This document shows positions 1-8,999 of a stretch of DNA of 13,043 nucleotides, one piece after another. Under the pieces are notes generated by a model. The model saw nothing but the letters and a program-made list of their open reading frames with translations, made no database searches and was not told the origin of the DNA. This DNA comes from Saccoglossus kowalevskii. Taxonomy: Eukaryota; Hemichordata; Enteropneusta; Harrimaniidae. The translations under genes and the position numbers were made by a program. The stretch lies in the NCBI RefSeq assembly GCF_000003605.2, contig NW_003111482.1, positions 62,666 through 75,708 of the forward strand. Reading direction: 5' to 3'. Each line of letters starts with the position of its first letter. Within the stretch, counting starts at the first letter, position 1.

Positions 1-1265
1 TGGCAATTTGTTTATTTTCGTGTTGATCGTGACGATATTTTTTAAATACAAGTATGAAAGTCCGAAGAATCAACATTACATAGAAATCACACAGCAGCAG
101 ATTCATTTAATCTTGTACATAAATTTGTTAAAAAATAAAGACACAATTTCATCCATGCAAGCCTGTCATTATTGTTTTCTTTATCTCTAGACATATGCTA
201 ATGATATGTAAATTATATGCAAATTAGCCGCCACTCTGATACATTTTTCTGGGGAGAACACTGAATAATATGTGTGCCTGTGTGAGACCATGGTGTAACT
301 TTATTTCAATAAAAAAAATGATTGAATGAAGTACAGAAATATCATCACGACCAGCATGGAGCATATAAAATGTTTTATGTGTACTGAATTATTGCAAAAA
401 ACTGTTTTACTATAGTTGTTATTCTGGATGATGTGTTGGTTCTGATAGGGACCATTAGGTTAGTATGAGTTATTTAATACCGTATTGGTATCCAATATTA
501 TCGAGAGGACGTTCCAGTGTTTTAACAGCAGTGGCGAAAAGCTTTCAGAAAAATACTCTTGTTTTCTTGGCTACCGAGAATAAATCAGTGTAGCCATTAA
601 TTCAGCAGCAGAGGACCTTTTTTTCTTCACTCTGGTTGTGGTCAACGTCTCGTCCAGTTCGTATGGCTGGTCGCCCACTATCTACATACTGTCGACGTAG
701 TGGCAAGACCAAACAGCAAGAACCCCGTATATGCTTTAACTGTAACTGCAGCAGAGGGAACAACTACAAATGTTTAAATTTACTTTCTTTTATGACCATG
801 TCGACCTTGGTACTGAGACCTCTCAGGCAGTGAATAAGTTATTACAAGAGACCATTTGTACTGGTCTTTTTGGCAGTCTCACTGCGACGTTTACGTTTAT
901 AGCAGGCAGCTGTATGTTAAGAAATGTCGCGCTGTGTAAACTTGCCCCAATTTTTATTATTGACAGGAAAACAGTTCTTCCCTGTTTTTTTTTTTTTTAA
1001 ATAAAACATCTGCTGTTCATAGTATTATCAAGACCGTTGGCATGTTTTAGTTTGGCAAACAAACTTTTCAACAAAAAAAACGTTTTCCCGAAATTTTCAA
1101 ACTGTCTGGAAATCACCCCAGACCAGGAATGGTTAACCAGGCACATACAAACATCATATTTTTCACCCGTTTTTCGCAAAAATAAAATAACTGTCATCAG
1201 AAATAATATTTTCTATTTGAATTCGAAACTGTCTGGAAATCATTCCTAGGTCAATTTGATGAACC
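1..1265. other. Non-genic AT-rich stretch, no recognised gene
   Basis: No open frame here resembles a known protein, and none is longer than about 76 codons. An AATAAA followed by an A-run at 308-320 could be a polyadenylation signal of a gene lying left of the window, but nothing else supports a 3' UTR. A run of 14 T at 985-998 next to AAATAAAA reads as a poly-A tract on the minus strand and may be a retroelement tail. A perfect 17-bp direct repeat (1099-1115 and 1226-1242) and a 10-bp palindrome TGGTTAACCA (1130-1139) are visible. None of this defines a gene. Confidence 0.5.
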
Positions 1266-1301
1266 TACAGTACAGTTCTCGCGGAAGCTTTGGCTTTTGT
1301 G
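1266..1301 (+). repeat. Outer end of left arm of a foldback-like inverted repeat
   Basis: The 31 bp at 1266-1296 match the reverse complement of 7860-7890 at 30 of 31 positions (the single difference is at 1281). This shared stretch is not low-complexity, so it marks two inverted copies of one element end. The arm is interrupted at 1301 by the hAT insertion and resumes at 5290. Confidence 0.75.
1297..1301. repeat. Left target-site duplication TTGTG of the hAT element
   Basis: TTGTG directly precedes the left CAGGGTT terminus, and the same five bases directly follow the right terminus at 5290-5294. hAT elements usually duplicate 8 bp; an 8-bp comparison (CTTTTGTG against TTGTGGCA) does not match, so the visible duplication is 5 bp. 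Confidence 0.65.
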
Positions 1302-1317
1302 CAGGGTTAGACAGTCA
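1302..1317 (+). repeat. Left terminal inverted repeat of the hAT element
   Basis: Starts CAGGGTT and matches the right terminus at 13 of 16 positions. Similarity fades beyond 16 bp, the short TIR length usual for hAT elements. An 8-bp subterminal word, CTGGTCCT (1384-1391), recurs near the right end at 5229-5236. Confidence 0.8.
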
Positions 1318-1588
1318 AAAAAGTTCATCACTATCCAGTAGGGCTAGTGAAGCTGGGAGAATACTATCCCACAAAAAACCTTACTGGTCCTTCTACTTTT
1401 TGTAAGAGTAATCTATTTTCGCCTTTATTATTTTGCTTGAAGAAATGGGGAAAATGGGAGAGCTATTATATGTACCGTGTACTGAGGCGTGTTAATGCAC
1501 TAATGTGTGGTAACTGACAGCTATTTGTTATATTATCAAATTAAAATGCAATGACAAATAGTAATAATGTTTGTATACAACTGGCAAC

Positions 1589-1594
1589 TTTATT
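1589..1594 (-). terminator. Polyadenylation signal AATAAA for the transposase gene
   Basis: AATAAA reads on the minus strand 21 bases after the TAA stop at 1618-1616, still inside the hAT element. This is a plausible compact 3' end for the transposase transcript; the cleavage site itself cannot be seen. Confidence 0.6.
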
Positions 1595-1615
1595 ATTTAA
1601 TTACTAGTACAAAGT

Positions 1616-4600
1616 TTACATAACATCTGAGATTGACTCTAGCAAATTGTGATATGCATTCACTTCATGATTTCGTCTGTTTTCTAAAGTTTCATCTTCA
1701 TCAGAATAGAAATCATCCTCTGCCCCTGAATCATACAAATAATCATCATCATCTTCATTTATTTTCGCAGAAGAGATGGGAAATTTAACACCTGTTTCTT
1801 CTGTCATAACATCATCCTCAGTATCAATTTCAACAGCAGAATTGCCCATTTTTTTATCATTGAAAAATGGTCTTCTGTTTTTATTAAACCATAAATTGAT
1901 GGCAGCATTTGGAGAAAATTTTCCTATTTCTGGGCTTTCTAATTTAACCATCATGAGGTCAGACAGAGTGGAGTCCTTCAAGCGACTCCTCCAGTCTGTC
2001 TTGATGATCTTCATCAAGGAGAATCCCCTCTCAGCTTCAAAGGAACTGGCAGGCATTGACAAAACCAAGTCAATTAAAGCTAATATATTTGGACATTTAT
2101 CAACAAGAGCTGAGTTCACCTGGGCCCATGTCACTTCAGATAAATCAACAAATCTGCAAAAACAAAAGGTTAGACAAAATTAAACATGACAGTTATTGTG
2201 AACCCTTGTTGGCAAACATAACTATTTCAGTCAAGGTGTATAACAGTATGACATACCATACAAATAACATTGCAGATAAGGATAGAGGCTTAAGCTTACA
2301 TGTTTTGTTATAACTATTTACCTGGCATACAAGAGGTGTTTAAATCTGATCCACTCAGGTTGTAAATCATCGGTACTTGTAAGACCATTAGCATGCTGTA
2401 GTAATGCAGGACCAAACTGCTGACTCAGAACTTCTATGGATGTTGCACCAAAGTCTAAATAAACAAATAATCAGCAATATATCCAAACATTGTGAATATA
2501 TTTTTTTTATAATTGTACAACTTTGTAACTGCTATTAATGTTGAGTGTAGTGTTTCCTTTATCAATAATTAAGATTAATATTTATTTGCCCATGCATACG
2601 TGCAAATCGAGCAGTAAACTATGTCACTGACAAATTACCTGGTTCATCTTGGACTGATGCAGGCCATACTTTCAGGTCAGCAATAGCTGTTGCTTTAATA
2701 ATGGCTTCATCTACTTCAAATCGTTTGGATAAACTGGCTATCAATTTATCAATTAACTTATTCCTGGCACTAGTAAAGCTCTGTGCATTCCCTGACAGCT
2801 TTTGGTTATTAAAAGTATCCCTGCCTAATACCTCTCTAAGCTTAGGACCATCACTAGGCGATTATAAAAAAATTATACATTTAACTAAATACTATGCATT
2901 ATGATCAGCAAGATGCTAGCAAGAAAGAAGTGTATAAATATAAAATATTACATTTCAGAAATGTATAGATATCTAGTATAATTTACGTGGAAGTGGTTTA
3001 TTATTTCAAATGATTTCATTAAATTTACAGTAGTTCAACAGTTCATTAAGATGTTAATATAATTGCATAGACTAATCTTACCTTTCCTTGTAAGATTGCA
3101 GTATATCCCTAGCAGCACTGAGCTCACTGTGAATCACACCTACAGTAGTCTTCCTATCTTGAAACACCAGGGAGAGTCTTGAAAGACATATTGTTATATC
3201 CCATAAGAAGTAAATAAAATATAGAGCATTCTTGCTTGTTAACATCATGAGGAAATTCTTTGCTTTGGCAGCCGAGTCTTTTCTCGAAGCAGGATCATGA
3301 GGATTCTGGATCTGAGGTTTCAAAAATAACCCAAAATATTTAACTTTGTGTTAGTCACTATACTTATACTTTACAGTGCAGTGAAATTATTTAAATATAC
3401 AGTAAACAAGTATTGAAGTTTTATAATATACACATTTTTATAATATTTTTACTACATTTGTACAGAAAGATGTTTGCTCTATCTATGTCAAAGGTATAAA
3501 ATCTTGCTAAAAAATATTCACAAATAAATAACAGTATCTGTCACACAATATTTGCAATTCATTCATCTGGCTTCCAAAAAATACTACCAGTACATATTTT
3601 TTAAGCCAAATTTGATACTTTGTATTGATAGAGAAAACATCTATGTACAAATGTAATAACAATACATTTAAAATATCAATTGCTAGTTAAATTGCACACA
3701 TACCTGTTGAAGATGAGTGACAATAGCACTGTATTCATTAGCAATGTTCGATATTGCTCGCATAGTGTGAGGAACCCATCGCGTTCCAGATACTCGGGTA
3801 GGCATGAGTGGTTTTTTGCCCAACACTTCAAAAGAAACTATAAGATTGCTTCTATTAAGGCTGCTATTTCTATAAAAATAGTAGAGATTCATCATCAAAT
3901 TGTCAACTTTTTTGTACAAAATGATCTCCTTACAAGCATCTTTATATGCAAGTTCTAAACGGTGAGCAGAACAATGGACTCCAACGATGTATGGTCGCTC
4001 AAGTTGATCTTGAATTTTCCTGATTACGCCACCTTTTCTCCCCAACATGACACTGGCACCATCAGTCCCCATGCCTATGACCTTTTCCTTCCATGTATCA
4101 CCAGCTATATTACATAGTAGTCTTGTCAGTGCCTGGGATATTCCATTAGCATCAGCTTTGGCAATATTTGCGATACCAATAAACTTTGTTGATACAACAC
4201 CCAAATGAGATGATTTAACAAAGCAAATCTCAGCTTCTCTATGTGAGGAGTCTGTAGCACCATCGGAAATAATTGATAGGAATTTTGTGTTTTCTATTAA
4301 TGAAGATGTATTGATTCTCTCAGTATTTGCAATGGCTTCAATAAATTCTTTGCACCTTTTGTCATTTCTATACGTGTCTCCAATAACAAGTCCCTTTGCT
4401 TCATCCAAGTCGCACATCCAGGAGAAATCGGTGTACGGTCTACTGCGTTTAGCAAGGCCGTGAGCAGTTTTGAATAAAATCACTAGCTTGCTCACTACTT
4501 GTTTATTCATCGACAACAAGCTTTTCTCGGCCACAGTATGTCCCGGAGGAGCACGCATTGCTTCAAATCTTGCAAAATTTCTGGTATGACTCGCAGAGAT

Positions 4601-4870
4601 ACTGTGTGATTTGATGCTATCCAATTTAAAATTGGTACACCCTGTCACATACGTGCCTGTTGCTTTGAATTTTCGGCAAACGTCGCAAAACATCTTCCCC
4701 TTTCCATTCATCATGAAAAATGACAACCAAGGGTACTTGTCCTTCCATTCAGTTTGGAAGCCACGCACACGTACCTCAGAGTCGTATTGGCGCCGTTTCT
4801 CTTTGTCATCAATTGCCGTTTTGGGTTTTTTACTCGCTGGAACATGATACCCAACCAAAAAACGCTCCAT
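1616..4870 (-). CDS. hAT transposase, ZNF862-like, five exons, intact
   Basis: Predicted exons on the minus strand are 4870-3704, 3311-3082, 2853-2639, 2454-2322 and 2153-1616. The four introns (392, 228, 184, 168 bp) start GT and end AG, and the joined frame of 2,283 bases encodes 760 residues plus stop. Phases match at every junction (split codons give S466, D538, R582). The protein binds transposon ends and catalyses cut-and-paste transposition in the nucleus. Visible motifs: basic N-terminus; TTF/BED-like zinc finger with C62, C65, H89, H95; RNase H-fold acidic residues D203 (IISDGATDSS) and D270 (GMGTDGAS); CxxH in HCSAHRLELA (C300, H303); RW motif at R364-W365; C-terminal dimerisation block SSFEAERGFS around 618-627, with E623 the likely catalytic glutamate; acidic tail from about 680. 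The ATG has G at -3 and +4. Closest family by motif is ZNF862-like/C17orf113-like hAT-derived proteins. TIRs around it argue for a live transposon rather than a domesticated host gene. Residue assignments are by motif, not alignment. Confidence 0.92.
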
Positions 4871-4920
4871 ATCACCGATGTCTCGCGACGATAACTAAAC
4901 TACTTGGATGCCGACATTAA

Positions 4921-5000
4921 AAGACGATTGCGCAACTATTTCTGCGCAACAACAGTATTCAAATGACGTAACTGCGCAGAAAAGGTTGCGCAAACGTCTT
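4921..5000 (-). promoter_or_regulatory. 28-bp inverted repeat with bZIP-type sites upstream of the transposase
   Basis: Arms 4921-4948 and 4973-5000 are inverted copies with 25 of 28 positions equal, separated by 24 bp. Each arm holds one palindrome TTGCGCAA (4928-4935, 4986-4993), which is the core of the C/EBP consensus, and one TGCGCA. The spacer carries TGACGTAA (4964-4971), a CRE/ATF-like word. The structure begins 51 bp upstream of the transposase ATG, so it may be the promoter core. It could instead be a transposase-binding array, since hAT transposases are known to bind subterminal repeats. No TATA box was assigned. Confidence 0.5.
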
Positions 5001-5197
5001 AAATTGCATCGCTACGCAAGCTCTGAAATACACTGGCTTTCGCAATTTATTCACGCATATTACGTTATACACGCTATTTATTAATAACAGATTAATATCA
5101 GGTACGACCGACTGTCGAAAGTCTAGTTCTAAATGACAAGTGAATTGCAATAATTTGACTGGAATTTTATCGGTAAAATAACGGGTAAATAACCACT

Positions 5198-5272
5198 AGT
5201 CCTTCGGACTTCCACCCACGCATTTTTGCTGGTCCTGCAAGAAATTTACTAGACTCGGGATAGAGGACCAGC
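5198..5272. repeat. Subterminal hairpins near the right hAT end
   Basis: AGTCCTTCGGACT at 5198-5210 is a 5-bp-stem hairpin. GCTGGTCCT (5228-5236) and AGGACCAGC (5264-5272) form a perfect 9-bp inverted repeat with a 27-bp spacer. They lie within 92 bp of the right terminus, where hAT transposase-binding repeats are expected. The CTGGTCCT word is also present near the left end. Confidence 0.5.
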
Positions 5273-5273
5273 G

Positions 5274-5289
5274 TGAGAGTCGAACCCTG
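5274..5289 (-). repeat. Right terminal inverted repeat of the hAT element
   Basis: Reads CAGGGTTCGACTCTCA inward from 5289 on the minus strand. It pairs with 1302-1317 and is followed at once by the TTGTG duplication. Confidence 0.8.
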
Positions 5290-5465
5290 TTGTGGCATCA
5301 TTGTCGCCTACGCATGGCTTCATTGTCGCCTCAGCATCGCATCATTGTGGCATCAGCTTCGCGTCATTGACAATTGAAGCTGTGTTCGCCTCGCTTATTC
5401 TGTAGCATCATCCTGGCCTCAGCTTCGCAGTCTCATGGCATCAACATGGCATCAGCTTCAAAGTA
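5290..5465 (+). repeat. Left inverted-repeat arm, continued: degenerate GCATCA/GCTTCA tandem repeat
   Basis: The first five bases are the right TTGTG target-site duplicate. The stretch is built from degenerate short words such as GGCATCATTGTCGCC, GCTTCATTGTCGCC and GGCATCAGCTTCGC. A 22-bp word at 5332-5353 matches the reverse complement of 7816-7837 with one mismatch. This links it to the right arm at 7690-7890. It is satellite-like and not coding. Confidence 0.65.
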
Positions 5466-7520
5466 TTGTGACACGAGTATGACCTCATTATTTTCACATG
5501 GAAAGGCAGTAGAGTGAAAAAAAACATATACAGAAGTTCGATATGTAATCGATTTGAAATTCAAGACGGTAAGGGGAATAAAATATGACCAAGAGTAAAA
5601 TGACATTTTAAAAATATATCTTGTTTAATTATTTAATATATGTTGCGAGTATTGGGTACCAAAAACTTTGTGAAGTACATTGCAATCTGCAAGGTGACGA
5701 GTGTCAAATTGACTGCAAGGAAAATCGTGATAAATTTAAATCACACGATGCAATCGTCGTTCGGATACAACACAATTTGCTACACGAAATGAAACTGTTC
5801 TTGTTATAAAATTACCTTAGTTATTTTCGTTCATTTTATTTGCTGGTAAGAGAACAGATTCAGATTCCTCATTTCGGTGGTATTTTTCTGTGTTTCATTT
5901 AGTTTTAGCAGAGTCCGATCCCATGCCCGGACTACTAATACATGCAAAACGCACATACGTCGCCTGGTGCGTCGGCGTTGTCGCCTGCTATCTTGATACA
6001 AAATTCCAAAACAAGTGCGTACATTTCTAACTATGATTGGATGGTTGTGGTGGAGTCGGTCTGGTAAAATTTTACATCCAATTTTCAAAATTAAGTCACG
6101 ATCAGTGACCTAAGCTCGACCTATACGTACTTTAAAAGTATTCTCACAAAAAATATTTTCGAATAATGCCCTGTAAAAAATTGAATAGCACTTGACATGC
6201 AGAAATAATTTATTGGGCTTCAAAAAAAACATGTCCAGTGGTGCCCAGTCGATGAACAATTTGAAACCTATGATACACACTGAAGTCATTCGATACTGAA
6301 TATCATCGACCCCAATCTGGTTTACCTTATTTCCCAACTTGCAAAACTGATTTGTATCTCAGCCCCGTTTTGTTTTGTTTTTTCTTTTTTTGAACTGAGG
6401 TATCCCGGTCGTTTGTCAAAATATACCGATGTTTATTAGTGAATAATTGTGAAGCCTGTCACAGCACAAACAATGTGAATCGACGCAGGGGATTGGATGG
6501 TACGACGACCCTTAAATTAGCGTTAAATATGCTTTGTAACAACATCATTGATTGGCTGAGAGTCACATTGATCGGAGCACACAACCTGGGTCACAGAACC
6601 ATATTTGTCCGTATTATCAATGAGACTTTGCGAGAGAACCACTTACCACACCCACACTTTCAACCATTTTTAGCGCGGAAGTTGCCAACAAATGTCGAAA
6701 AACTCGTGAATTTTATGGATTTGAATAAAATAAAGCTAGTGATTAGTAAGACTGGTTAATAATATACCCCCGATGCTCTTCGATTTTTTTTTAAATTTTA
6801 TTTCAAGGTGAGAAATGGATAATTGAAGTTCCATTGATTTCAAGGCGACTGTTTCGCCGCGACAACTCTATGCCGTGTTGTAGTTTCGCGAGCTAAAACA
6901 AAAATATAGATATAATAAATAGTACCTACTTGTTTAATTATTTGGTTTTACAGCCCGCAAATTACGGGACATGATCCCCATGAATTATGATAAATGCTGA
7001 TTGTGTTGAATGACGGACATCGGGACCGTTTGAAGAAACCAACGAGGATATTCCAAACAAATTATTGGGACACAGTCGGCAGACATTTCAAACAAATGAA
7101 ATTATTAACGAAAGACAAGATTTTTACAGATATTTACGAACATACTGTCATACTAAATATATGCAAAATTGACAAATACACAGAGACATTAGGTTTTATT
7201 TTAGCCTTGGAAATATTTTCTTTCACTCAGTCCATGCGTGGGACTTCTATTTAGCTTCATGGTCCTTCGGCTTGTCTTCTCCTTGAAGAAATAACAATAA
7301 TTATACAAATAGTAAACTCAACACAATCGGGAAAAGAAACCCAGACAACCATGTCGTACTTCTGTTGAAATACATTTTGTAGCAGTGCGTCACGTCAGAA
7401 TAAGTTGTTTAAAATAAAATAGTCAATCCCAGTCAAATCTAGGTCAAAGGGTCAGATTGCGTGCATATAATTATTGATAGTTAAAACAAACAGTATTTGA
7501 ACTTTTGATGGTTGTTCAAC
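5466..7520. other. Interior between the inverted arms; no recognised gene
   Basis: This roughly 2-kb stretch lies between the inverted arms. Open frames of 62 to 106 codons occur at 5621-5809, 6439-6759 and 6994-7254 (plus) and 5831-6088 and 6110-6337 (minus). None shows a motif I recognise. The frame at 6439 begins with GTG, not ATG, so it is only a stop-to-stop opening with its first ATG at about 6529. A plausible acceptor (TTTGGTTTTACAG) ends at about 6953, but the sequence after it soon meets stops in every frame. If the arms do define a foldback-like element, this is its core and the frames may be decayed element genes. That is inference. Confidence 0.35.
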
Positions 7521-7559
7521 ATCTATGCACGGTTACTAAACTAGTAACCGTGATCTATG
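7521..7559. repeat. 25-bp palindrome flanked by 7-bp direct repeats
   Basis: Arms CACGGTTACTA (7528-7538) and TAGTAACCGTG (7542-7552) are perfect inverted repeats around a 3-base loop AAC. ATCTATG lies directly on both sides (7521-7527 and 7553-7559). The form resembles a target-site duplication around two terminal inverted repeats that have lost their interior, but no family could be assigned. Confidence 0.7.
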
Positions 7560-7689
7560 AAAACCAGAAAATTGTTAGTAGTCCGAATTTTTGCACAGTC
7601 GAAAATAAAGCGTAAATTCAACAAGCGGTCACAAAAGCGAGCGATTGAAAAGCGGAAGCGGACGAGTGCTTGAGCGAAATGAGTTCTGT

Positions 7690-7890
7690 TACTTCTTTGT
7701 TTGATGAAGTGATGCTGATGCCACATTGTCGCCATAATGAGGCCACAATGAAGCGAAGTGATGACCGCCTCAACTTTTTATGTCGCGACATTGAAGCGAC
7801 GCTGAAGCCATAACAATGCCATAATGATGCGATGCTGAAACGAAGCTGATGCTGAAGTGAAGCCAAAGCTTCCGAGAGAACTGTACTGTA
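7690..7890 (-). repeat. Right arm of the foldback-like inverted repeat
   Basis: Read on the minus strand, this starts with the 31-bp end shared with 1266-1296 and continues into the same degenerate GCTTCA/GCATCA short-period array as 5290-5465. Two overlapping minus-strand open frames here encode repetitive peptides (repeats of ASLW/SIAS-like words) and are by-products of the array. Similarity to the left arm is not collinear throughout: one offset of about 20 bp suggests gain or loss of repeat units. Confidence 0.65.
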
Positions 7891-8930
7891 AGTGTGTCGT
7901 TGGGGCCAAACGGGTGACCTATGTTAATCATCTCACCGTTGCGTGAATTATTTATTTTTGATTGGCCAAGAGACTTTAGGCAACAACAAAAAAAACGAAT
8001 CTGACGACGTTCGTGCTTGATAAAATTATTGTAAAGTAAAAACAAATCACCCGTGCATACTAATGGGTTACCATTTTTTGACGGCCTACTACGACAAACA
8101 CGGTTTTACACACGACGTTTTAAATAAATTAGAGGTGAGGATACATTGTTTGAAATCGTTGGTCCTTTTTTTTTGTTTATCTTATCCGCTCCTGTTTGTT
8201 TCACAAATTAGTCGTTTGCATATCAATATGTCTGATGCAAGGTCACGCTATCACTTTGAAAACAGGTCATTTTGGGGTTTTCATCTGCCGATTTTACTAA
8301 ACTAGAGCTCGTCTTTTTTCAAATTTGTTTGCAATTTCTTCTTATTTTTCGATTACCCTACAAGTGTTACAAGTGTTTTTCAAATTATTAGCGTCTTTTA
8401 ACAAAAATAGTGTATGTTTAGTGTCATCGGATTAACGCTAAACCACAGTTCCCTCCCTTGTTGACGGACTGTGACTAACCACAGCTCTAACATAAATATC
8501 TCCATGGCAAACTATTATTATTTTCCAACATGTGACCTTTAGTTTGGATTCAGTACGTTACTTTTTAAAACGCGGCGCATGGATACATCTGTCGAGACGC
8601 ATCCACTGAACTAATATGAAGCGTGACTCTTTTTTAGTTACCGTGCGTGAATAAACAGCGTCCTAGCACAGTAATAATTGTGTAATTTATTTATTTTTTC
8701 AGACGACTCTAAAATATATGTACATGTACTAGTACGTTACTGGGGCGTTCTGTGTCCATTTAGATTGAAAGCTGAAAATAAGTATGCCAATTGTAGTAAT
8801 ACTACCATATAAATGCAAGAGCAACACACGCGCCATTATTTTCCATCTCCCGTGTGAACGACATAAACAATTGCGACCTTCTGATGTTCAAAGCACAACT
8901 TACAATTAGTGCTAAGCGGGCGTCAAATAA
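7891..8930. other. Unassigned intergenic stretch
   Basis: No recognisable gene. One short frame at 8063-8134 starts with ATG and stops at a good splice-donor match, so it is listed separately as a doubtful exon. Otherwise the stretch is AT-rich with T-runs (8166-8177 and others). Nothing in 8305-8850 could be assigned. Confidence 0.4.
8063..8134 (+). other. Doubtful first exon of 24 codons
   Basis: The frame starts with ATG at 8063 and encodes MGYHFLTAYYDKHGF and nine further residues, ending exactly before GTGAGG, a good splice-donor match (exon end TTAGAG, phase 0). The peptide is of more balanced composition than the frame after the donor, which turns into T-rich, hydrophobic read-through. 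I do not recognise the peptide, no partner exon with matching phase was found, and a chance frame is as likely. Confidence 0.15.
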
Positions 8931-8999
8931 AAAATCCCTTTTCGAGACACCATTTAATAATTCGACAGGGATTTTTAATTTGAAAACGTCTTGCATAAT

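Larger units (their letters stand above)
1302..5289 (-). mobile_element. Complete autonomous hAT transposon
   Basis: The element is 3,988 bp. Its ends are inverted copies: CAGGGTTAGACAGTCA at 1302-1317, and CAGGGTTCGACTCTCA on the minus strand at 5289-5274 (13 of 16 positions equal). Both ends are flanked by TTGTG. It contains a single minus-strand spliced transposase gene with no stop codon or frameshift, filling most of its length. CAGGG-type termini and a transposase with a zinc finger, DDE-type residues and C-terminal dimerisation motif are known hAT features. With one TTGTG copy and the element removed, the flanks form a continuous GCTT/TTGTGGCATCA repeat. TTGTGGCATCA also occurs uninterrupted within the right arm (from 5344), which supports the boundaries. 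Intact coding suggests recent activity; this is inference from one copy. Confidence 0.88.

Noticed and set aside
636-1000. Two overlapping plus-strand frames of 65 and 76 codons
   Set aside because: No recognised motif, and the second ends in a poly-T run; most likely chance frames.
1776-2313. Plus-strand open frames of 135 and 85 codons
   Set aside because: They lie antisense to transposase exon 5 and intron 4, whose minus-strand frame has recognisable hAT motifs.
1616-4870. Domesticated host ZNF862 gene rather than a transposon
   Set aside because: TIR-like ends and a matching flanking duplication bound the gene tightly and the empty site is self-consistent, so a transposon is more likely.
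3680-4920. Plus-strand open frames at 3680-3958, 4611-4847 and 4720-4920
   Set aside because: Antisense to transposase exon 1 and its upstream region; no protein features of their own.
5290-7890. CRISPR array or bacterial satellite from the GCATCA-type repeats
   Set aside because: Units are degenerate and of variable length with no spacer pattern, and the window is eukaryotic.
7541-8045. Overlapping minus-strand frames of 64, 82 and 91 codons
   Set aside because: They run along the degenerate short-period array of the inverted arm, so the peptides are repeat by-products.
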